Part shown: positions 58,073 to 64,000 of the stretch, piece by piece
Layout: each line of letters opens with the position of its first letter
How positions within the stretch are numbered: the first letter of the stretch is position 1
From: Candidatus Dechloromonas phosphorivorans
Lineage (GTDB): Bacteria > Pseudomonadota > Gammaproteobacteria > Burkholderiales > Rhodocyclaceae
Length of the DNA: 64,000 nt
Direction of reading: 5' to 3'
NCBI GenBank assembly: GCA_016721185.1
Contig: JADKIP010000001.1
Location: forward strand, 1-64,000
Position numbers and translations under genes: made by a program
Notes under the pieces: model-generated
What the model was told of the DNA's origin: nothing
Databases searched by the model: none
The model's input: the letters and a program-made list of their open reading frames with translations, nothing else

Positions 58073-61000
58073 ATGCCGACAGTCGCCAAACTCATGACGC
58101 ACCACGCCGATCGCGTGGCACCTTCCGCCACCATCGCCGAGGCGGCGCGCTTGATGATGGGCTCCCGCATTTCTTCGATCATCATCATTGATGACGAAAA
58201 GGTGCTCGGTATCGTCACCGAACGCGACATCCTGCGGGCAATGCTCCAAGGCCAGGATGGCGCGCAAGCCATCACCTCACTGATGAGCAGCCCGGTGCAC
58301 ACGGTCAGCGAAGCGATGGATTTTCGCCAGGCTTACCGGAGCGCGGCAGTGCGCGGCATCCGGCATCTGGTGGTCACCGACCGGCAAGGCAAGCCGTTGG
58401 GCGTGGTCACTGAAACCGATTTTCACCGCCGCCTCGGGCTGGAGTTTTTTAGCCAGCTCAATACTGTCGACACACTCATGGAGCATAACTTTCCGCGCCT
58501 GCCCGCAGATGCGACGCTCGACAGTGCGCTCGCTGCCATGGCGCAGATGCGGCAAAGCTGCATCGTGGTCATCGCGGACGAAACCCCCGTCGGCATCGTC
58601 ACCGAGCGCGATGTGGTTCGCCTCTTCCTCGGTACGGAAGGCAGTACAACGCTCGGCGAGGTAATGACCCGGCCGGTCGCCAGCGTGCAGATCGACTCGG
58701 CGATCAGCGATGCCGCCGAACTGATGCTCGAACGCAATTTTCGGCATCTGGCCGTGGTTGACCGCAGCAATCGATTGGTCGGCCTGCTCACCGAACATTG
58801 CCTGGTCCGTCCGCTGAAACTTGAAGTGCTCGACGATGCGCTGGCCAACCAGATGAATCTCGGCACGGCCAACGCCGAAGCCCGTGAAAGGCTGGCGCGC
58901 AGCGAGCGCTATCAACGGGCATTGCTCGACAATTTCCCCTACCTTGTCTGGCTCAAGGATACCGAGTCGCGTTTTCTCACGGTGAATCGCCACATGGCGC
59001 AGGCGGTGGGCGAATCCTCTGTCTCCGCCATGCTCGGTAAAACCGATGCGGATTATTACCCACCCGAATTCGCCAAGCACTATCGGGCGGACGACAGTGC
59101 CGTGATGGCCAGCGGCGAAAAGAAATATGTGATCGAGGAGATCATCACCAACGGCGCGCGCGTCTGGCACGAAACCTACAAGGCGCCGATCATCGATGCC
59201 AACGGCGCCATCCTCGGCACCGTCGGCTTTGCACGCAATATTTCGGCCCGCAAACGTAGCGAGGAAGCGGTCGTCATGCGCAACGCCGCACTCGCCGGTT
59301 TGCTGCGCGGCGAGCGCCTGGAAGGCTTGCTCGAACTGATCGCCATTTCGGCTGAAACCGAACTGCCCGGCCTGATCTGCTCGATTCTGCTGGTCAATGA
59401 AGATGGCCGGCACCTGCGCCTCGGCGCTGCACCGGGCTTGCCCGAAGCGAGCCTAAAGGTCATTGACGGCATGGCGATTGAGGAAGGATCTGGCGCCTCG
59501 GGCACGGCCGCCTTCCGTAAAACCCGGGTGGTTATTGAGGACATTTTCACGGACCCGAAAGGTGAAAAATTCCGCGAATTTGCCCGGGCCATCGGCGTCA
59601 GCTCGGGCTGGGCGGAGCCGATGTTTTCACCCAACGGGGAATTGCTCGGCACCTTCGCCGCCTACCACCGCAACACCCGCCTGCCCCACCCGGAAGAACA
59701 GGAATTACTCCGCCTGGCCAGCCAATTGGCCGCGCTGGTCATCTCCCAGCATCGTCAGGCGGAACAGCTCGCCGCCAGCCTGAGCACATTTCGCGGCATT
59801 TTTGACAGCGTTGATGAGGCGCTTTTCATCATCAACCGCGACGGCATTCTGCTCGACCAAAACGCCCGCGCCGAACAGCTCTCAGGCTTTGAGCGAAGCG
59901 CATTGCTCGGCCAGCGCTACCAGCGCCTGCTCGTCGAAGGCATGAACGTTGATGTAAAAATCGGCGAACGCTTCACCGCCGCGCTGCTTGGCTCACCGGC
60001 CGTCGTCGAAATCTGGACGCAGAGCGCCTGCGGGCGGATTTTCCCGGCTGAAGTTCGCATGCGTCCGGGCAAATACTTCGGCCAGGATGTCGTCATCGCT
60101 TCGGTTCAGGACATCTGCGAGCGCCGATCTGCGGCCGAGCGCATGGCGGTCGAGCGCGACCTGGCTGAGGCACTGGCCAACGGCAAATCGCGCGATGAAT
60201 TGCTGCCCGTACTGCTCGATATTGCCCTGCGCTTCCCGGAGTTTGACTGCGGCGGCATCTATCTGCGCCAGCCGGATGGCGGCTACCAACTGGTTGAGCA
60301 TCGCAAACTTTCCGAAAACTTTCTCGCGGGAGTCAGATTTTTCCCGGCTGAATCTTCCCGGGCGCAAATCATCAGTGCCGGCGAGATTATTTGTAGTTGC
60401 TACGAGGGCACGACAAACTGCACCCAGCCCGAACTGATTCATTCGCCACACATGGTCGCCGAAGGTATCCGCTGCCTGGCCATCCTGCCCATCGTCGCCA
60501 ATGGTCAAAGCATCGCCTGCATCAATCTGGCCGGTCGCCATACCAGCCAGATTTCGCATGGCACCTTCAATGCGCTGCACTCCCTGGGCAAGCACTTTGC
60601 CCTGACCTTGATGCGGGTCGATGCACAAACTGAAGCCCGGCAATCGCAACAAAACATCGCCGGCTTATTCGACCGGCTGCGCGACTTCCTTTTTATCATC
60701 AGTCCGGAAGGCACCATCCTGCATTACAACCAGGCCGTCAGCGAACTTTTGGGTTACCCGCCGGGTGCACTGATTGGTCAGCCCATTGCTACGGTCCACC
60801 CGCCAGAAATGCAAAAAATGGTCGCCGAAATTATGGGCGAAATGCTGACCGGCCAGCGCATTAGCTGCGCCTTGCCCATTTTGCGCGCTGACGGCAGCCC
60901 ACTGGCCGTTGAAACCCGGGTTGTTCAGGGCTTCTGGAGCGGCCAACCGGCCATTCTCGGCATTTCCCAGGACATCAGCGAACGCCTGCTGGCAGAAGAA

Positions 61001-63094
61001 CGGCAAAAACTTGCCGCCAGCGTATTCGACCATGCCCACGAAGGCATCATGATTACCGACCCGCGGGGACGGATCATCGAGGTCAATGACACATTCAGCG
61101 AACTGACCGGCTACTCGCGAGCCGAAACCATCGGCCAGACGACGGAACTGCTCAAATCCGGGCACCACACGCCCGAGTTCTATCTCGACATGTGGCAGGC
61201 CATCCAGAAAGCGGGCTACTGGCAGGGCGAAGTCTGGAACCGCAAGAAATCCGGCCAGATTTTTGTCGAACAACTCACCATCTCGACGGTACGCGACCGC
61301 CAGGGCGAGGTCTCACATTTCGTCGGCATCTTCACCGACATTACCCTGATCAAGGAACACCAGCAGCGCCTGGAACATCTGGCCCACTTCGATGCCCTGA
61401 CGCAGCTGCCCAACCGCATGCTGCTCAGCGACCGCATGCAATTGGCGATGGCGCAAACCGCGCGCAGCGGCCAGACGCTGGCGGTCTGTTATCTCGATCT
61501 GGATGGCTTCAAGCCGGTCAACGACCTCTACGGCCATTCAGCGGGCGACCGTTTGCTGGTCGACGTCGCCCAGCGCCTGAAAGCTTGCTTACGCGGCGGC
61601 GACACGGTTTCCCGACTGGGTGGCGATGAGTTCGTGCTGCTCTTTTCCGGACTGGAGAACGTGCACGAATGCGACCTCGCCATTGCCCGGATCATCGCCA
61701 CACTAACCCGGCCCTTCAAGATCGACGAGTACAGCATCGACATTTCGGCCAGTATCGGCGTCACGCTCTACCCGCAGGACGGCGCGGATGCCGACACCCT
61801 GCTGCGTCACGCCGACCAGGCGATGTATGCCGCCAAACAGGCCGGGCGTAATCGCTACCATTTGTTCGACCCGGAAAACGACCGCCGGGCCCGGCTTCAC
61901 CGGGATGAACTTGAGCAAATCAGCGAGGCCCTGGCCAAAGGCGAGTTTGCCCTTTACTACCAGCCCAAGGTCGATATGCGCCTGGGGATTGTGATTGGCG
62001 CGGAAGCCCTGATTCGCTGGCACCATCCGACCCGCGGCCTGCTCCTTCCCGGCGAATTTTTGCACGTGGTCGACGGCAGCGAACTGGCGATTGAACTCGG
62101 CGACTGGGTGATCCGCGAAGCCCTGCGTCAACTCGATGCCTGGGTCGGTGAGGGGCTCGATTTTTCAGTCAGCATCAATATTGCCGGCGACCATTTGCAG
62201 CACCCCGGTTTTGCGCAACGGCTCGGCGAACTGCTCGCCGCCCACCCCCGTGTCCCGCCCGGCCGGCTTGAACTGGAAATTCTCGAAACTGCCGTCCTCG
62301 AAGACATCGGGCTGGTCGCCCAACTGTTTGCCGAGTGCCGCAAACTCGGCGTCAGCTTCGCGCTCGACGACTTTGGTACCGGCTATTCCTCGCTGACCTA
62401 TTTCCGCCGCCTGCCGGCCGATGTGCTGAAAATCGACCAGTCCTTCGTCCGCGACATGCTGGAAGACCCGGAAGACCTGGCCATCGTCGAAGGGGTGATC
62501 GGTTTGACCCAGGCGTTCAAACGCAAGGTGATTGCCGAAGGCGTCGAAACCGTCGAGCATGGCCTGGCCCTGTTGCTGCTCGGCTGCGACCACGCTCAAG
62601 GCTATGGCATTGCGCGCCCGATGCCGGCCGAATCCTTGCCGGCATGGATTCAGAATTTCCGATGCGATGATCTGTGGAGTCTGGCAACGTCCTTCAATTG
62701 GTCGCGCGATGATCTGCCGATGATGATCGCCGAGGCCGACCACAAGCGCTGGGTGTTAGCCATTAACAAGTTCATCGATACGCCGAACGGCACTGCGCCA
62801 AAACCTGAATTGAACCACCATAAATGCCGCTTCGGTCTTTGGTACTACGGCACTGGCAGCCAGCGCTATGCCAGTCTGGATGGCTTCCGGAATGTCGAGG
62901 AAGCGCACCGCAAGTTGCACGAAATCGGGATTGAGCTGATTGAGCGACATCAGGCAAGTGAGGCGCAGGCTGGTCACACGCAGGCCATCGAGCGCCTGAA
63001 AATAGATCTCGACCGGGCCAGCGCTACGCTCACCGACTACATTCAGCTTATTCAGGCTGAAATCCTGATCAGTGCTCAAACTGCCAAGCGATAA
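58073..63094 (+). CDS. Multidomain c-di-GMP signalling protein: 4 CBS, PAS-GAF-PAS-GAF-PAS-PAS, GGDEF, EAL, CZB
   Basis: 1673 residues, no membrane segment. Domains in order: four CBS repeats (1-254, each ending like VLGIVTERDIL), PAS (about 280-395), GAF (410-560), PAS (565-690), GAF (700-860), two PAS (863-1105), GGDEF (1105-1265), EAL (1280-1530), CZB (about 1575-1650). RGGD then GGDEF (about 1183) show an intact active site and I-site. EALIRW (about 1311), DDFGTGYSSL and EGVETVEH mark an intact phosphodiesterase. The C-terminal CRFGLWYYG is the chemoreceptor zinc-binding CZB motif. The protein can potentially sense nucleotides (CBS), redox or ligands (PAS/GAF) and zinc or oxidant (CZB). 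Net activity unknown. Confidence 0.93.
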   Translation: MPTVAKLMTHHADRVAPSATIAEAARLMMGSRISSIIIIDDEKVLGIVTERDILRAMLQGQDGAQAITSLMSSPVHTVSEAMDFRQAYRSAAVRGIRHLVVTDRQGKPLGVVTETDFHRRLGLEFFSQLNTVDTLMEHNFPRLPADATLDSALAAMAQMRQSCIVVIADETPVGIVTERDVVRLFLGTEGSTTLGEVMTRPVASVQIDSAISDAAELMLERNFRHLAVVDRSNRLVGLLTEHCLVRPLKLEVLDDALANQMNLGTANAEARERLARSERYQRALLDNFPYLVWLKDTESRFLTVNRHMAQAVGESSVSAMLGKTDADYYPPEFAKHYRADDSAVMASGEKKYVIEEIITNGARVWHETYKAPIIDANGAILGTVGFARNISARKRSEEAVVMRNAALAGLLRGERLEGLLELIAISAETELPGLICSILLVNEDGRHLRLGAAPGLPEASLKVIDGMAIEEGSGASGTAAFRKTRVVIEDIFTDPKGEKFREFARAIGVSSGWAEPMFSPNGELLGTFAAYHRNTRLPHPEEQELLRLASQLAALVISQHRQAEQLAASLSTFRGIFDSVDEALFIINRDGILLDQNARAEQLSGFERSALLGQRYQRLLVEGMNVDVKIGERFTAALLGSPAVVEIWTQSACGRIFPAEVRMRPGKYFGQDVVIASVQDICERRSAAERMAVERDLAEALANGKSRDELLPVLLDIALRFPEFDCGGIYLRQPDGGYQLVEHRKLSENFLAGVRFFPAESSRAQIISAGEIICSCYEGTTNCTQPELIHSPHMVAEGIRCLAILPIVANGQSIACINLAGRHTSQISHGTFNALHSLGKHFALTLMRVDAQTEARQSQQNIAGLFDRLRDFLFIISPEGTILHYNQAVSELLGYPPGALIGQPIATVHPPEMQKMVAEIMGEMLTGQRISCALPILRADGSPLAVETRVVQGFWSGQPAILGISQDISERLLAEERQKLAASVFDHAHEGIMITDPRGRIIEVNDTFSELTGYSRAETIGQTTELLKSGHHTPEFYLDMWQAIQKAGYWQGEVWNRKKSGQIFVEQLTISTVRDRQGEVSHFVGIFTDITLIKEHQQRLEHLAHFDALTQLPNRMLLSDRMQLAMAQTARSGQTLAVCYLDLDGFKPVNDLYGHSAGDRLLVDVAQRLKACLRGGDTVSRLGGDEFVLLFSGLENVHECDLAIARIIATLTRPFKIDEYSIDISASIGVTLYPQDGADADTLLRHADQAMYAAKQAGRNRYHLFDPENDRRARLHRDELEQISEALAKGEFALYYQPKVDMRLGIVIGAEALIRWHHPTRGLLLPGEFLHVVDGSELAIELGDWVIREALRQLDAWVGEGLDFSVSINIAGDHLQHPGFAQRLGELLAAHPRVPPGRLELEILETAVLEDIGLVAQLFAECRKLGVSFALDDFGTGYSSLTYFRRLPADVLKIDQSFVRDMLEDPEDLAIVEGVIGLTQAFKRKVIAEGVETVEHGLALLLLGCDHAQGYGIARPMPAESLPAWIQNFRCDDLWSLATSFNWSRDDLPMMIAEADHKRWVLAINKFIDTPNGTAPKPELNHHKCRFGLWYYGTGSQRYASLDGFRNVEEAHRKLHEIGIELIERHQASEAQAGHTQAIERLKIDLDRASATLTDYIQLIQAEILISAQTAKR

Positions 63095-63150
63095 GCCGAT
63101 GCCTGCAGCACCCGACAGCGTCCGACAACAAGCAAGCCTTTTGCGCTAAA

Positions 63151-63177
63151 GCCGCGGGGGCCGCGGCCCCTGTTTTT
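63151..63177 (+). terminator. Intrinsic terminator after the large signalling gene
   Basis: Stem GCCGCGG/CCGCGGC (63151-63157, 63161-63167), then CCCTGTTTTTCTT. A G/C-rich hairpin followed by T's, about 60 bp past the stop. Confidence 0.6.
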
Positions 63178-63265
63178 CTTGTCCGCGTTTGTTTGATTCC
63201 CGTCAATCTGCCGGTACACTGGCGCGTTCATAATTTGCCGCTGATTCCTTTCGGTTTTTCCCCTG

Positions 63266-63880
63266 ATGCTTGAAGCTGACAATCTGGAATGCGTGCGCGG
63301 CGAGCGCCGCCTGTTTGCCGGCCTCGGCTTTCGGCTGGAAGCAGGCGAACTGCTCTATTTGCAAGGCAAAAACGGCTCCGGCAAGACCAGCCTGTTGCGC
63401 ATGCTGATCGGCCTGTTGCCGCCGGAAAGCGGCGAAATCCGCTGGCAAGGCGAGTCGATCAAGACCCAGGCCGACGAATTCCGCGCCAACCTCTGCTATC
63501 TCGGCCACCTGAATGCCATCAAGGAAGAATTGACGCCGCTGGAAAACCTGCTCGCTGCAGCGCGCATGGCGGATGAAATACTCTCCGAAGACGACGCGCT
63601 CGATGCGTTGGAGCAAGTCGGTCTCGCCGGCCGCGAAGACCTCGCCTGCCGCTATCTCTCGCAAGGCCAGAAACGACGCGTCGCATTGGCCCGGCTGGTC
63701 AAGGAAAAACGCCCACTGTGGATTCTCGACGAACCCTTCGTGGCGCTCGACGTTGCTGCGGTCGACTGGCTGGCCGGCATTATTTCCGGCCATCTGCAGC
63801 GTGGCGGCCTGGCCGTGATGACGACCCATCAGCACGTCGACATTGCCGCCGGTGCGGTCCGCGAATTGCGGCTCAGTTGA
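63266..63880 (+). CDS. ccmA: Heme exporter ABC ATPase CcmA
   Basis: 204 residues. Walker A GKNGSGKTSLLRM (about 34-46), signature LSQGQKRRVALARL (about 130-143), Walker B LWILDEPFVALD (about 151-162). CcmA powers release of heme-loaded CcmE in cytochrome c maturation. ccmB follows 13 bp later. GTYGACCGCAG lies inside it on the minus strand (63756). Presence of ccm fits the c-type heme protein at 41493. Confidence 0.95.
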   Translation: MLEADNLECVRGERRLFAGLGFRLEAGELLYLQGKNGSGKTSLLRMLIGLLPPESGEIRWQGESIKTQADEFRANLCYLGHLNAIKEELTPLENLLAAARMADEILSEDDALDALEQVGLAGREDLACRYLSQGQKRRVALARLVKEKRPLWILDEPFVALDVAAVDWLAGIISGHLQRGGLAVMTTHQHVDIAAGAVRELRLS

Positions 63881-63893
63881 GGCATCGGCGTCC

Positions 63894-64000
63894 ATGTTGA
63901 AAATAGTCACTGCGGTAATCAGCCGCGATCTCAAGCTGGCCATGCGCCGGCAGGCGGATATCGTTTCGGCGCTGTTCTTCTTCATCATCGTGGTCAGCCT
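63894..64000 (+). CDS. ccmB: Heme exporter membrane protein CcmB, partial
   Basis: Only the N-terminus is in the window: MLKIVTAVISRDLKLAMRRQ, then a hydrophobic helix SALFFFIIVVSL, as in CcmB. Continues past the right edge. It begins 13 bp after ccmA, the usual ccmAB order. Confidence 0.88.
   Translation, partial: MLKIVTAVISRDLKLAMRRQADIVSALFFFIIVVS

Overview
The window is GC-rich bacterial chromosome, most likely from a betaproteobacterium of the Rhodocyclales (Dechloromonas/Azonexus-like). This is inferred from gene content and order: accBC-aroQ, tolQRAB-pal-cpoB-queE, yebC-ruvCAB, a complete hyp set for [NiFe]-hydrogenase maturation, and a ccm cluster. No rRNA, tRNA or CRISPR array was seen.

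Layout. 1-6.3 kb: housekeeping genes accC (runs off the left edge), accB, aroQ, a nucleotidyltransferase-like gene, mpl and maeB. Several of these carry single-base indels in otherwise perfect coding sequence, which points to an indel-prone assembly. 6.7-17.9 kb: an AAA ATPase, then a long minus-strand hydrogenase-maturation block (hypA-hypB-hypF, a 44-codon hydrogenase-protease remnant, hybE, hypC-hypD-hypE, hypX, nickel permease) with no structural hydrogenase genes. 17.9-23.9 kb: PilZ protein, queE and the Tol-Pal operon. 24-31 kb: a diguanylate cyclase, ruvB/A/C interleaved with two transporters, a Cys-rich secreted protein and yebC. 31.1-37.2 kb: a type III-like restriction-modification operon (res, a PIN toxin gene, mod) with 4-bp overlaps. 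37.4-42.1 kb: HerA-like ATPase, SulP transporter, c-type heme protein.

42.1-52 kb is the accessory region: a truncated toxin with its orphan antitoxin, an IS4-family element, and a three-level nested insertion. A lipoprotein gene with a FliL-like C-terminus is split after codon 8 by an IS5-family element, and that element's transposase gene is split by two head-to-tail group II introns. A vapBC pair and a family of palindromic terminator/REP-like elements border the region.

52-64 kb: photolyase, FMN reductase, gltS (frameshifted), a LysR/EamA divergent pair, a 1673-residue CBS/PAS/GAF/GGDEF/EAL/CZB signalling protein, and the start of ccmAB.

Across the window an 11-mer, GTYGACCGCAG, occurs 20 times exactly (15 on the plus strand, 5 on the minus), inside genes and between them. 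About 0.1 copies are expected by chance. It behaves like a genome-wide DNA-level signal (uptake-sequence, Chi-like or segregation-type) and is the strongest unexplained pattern here, together with the nested introns.
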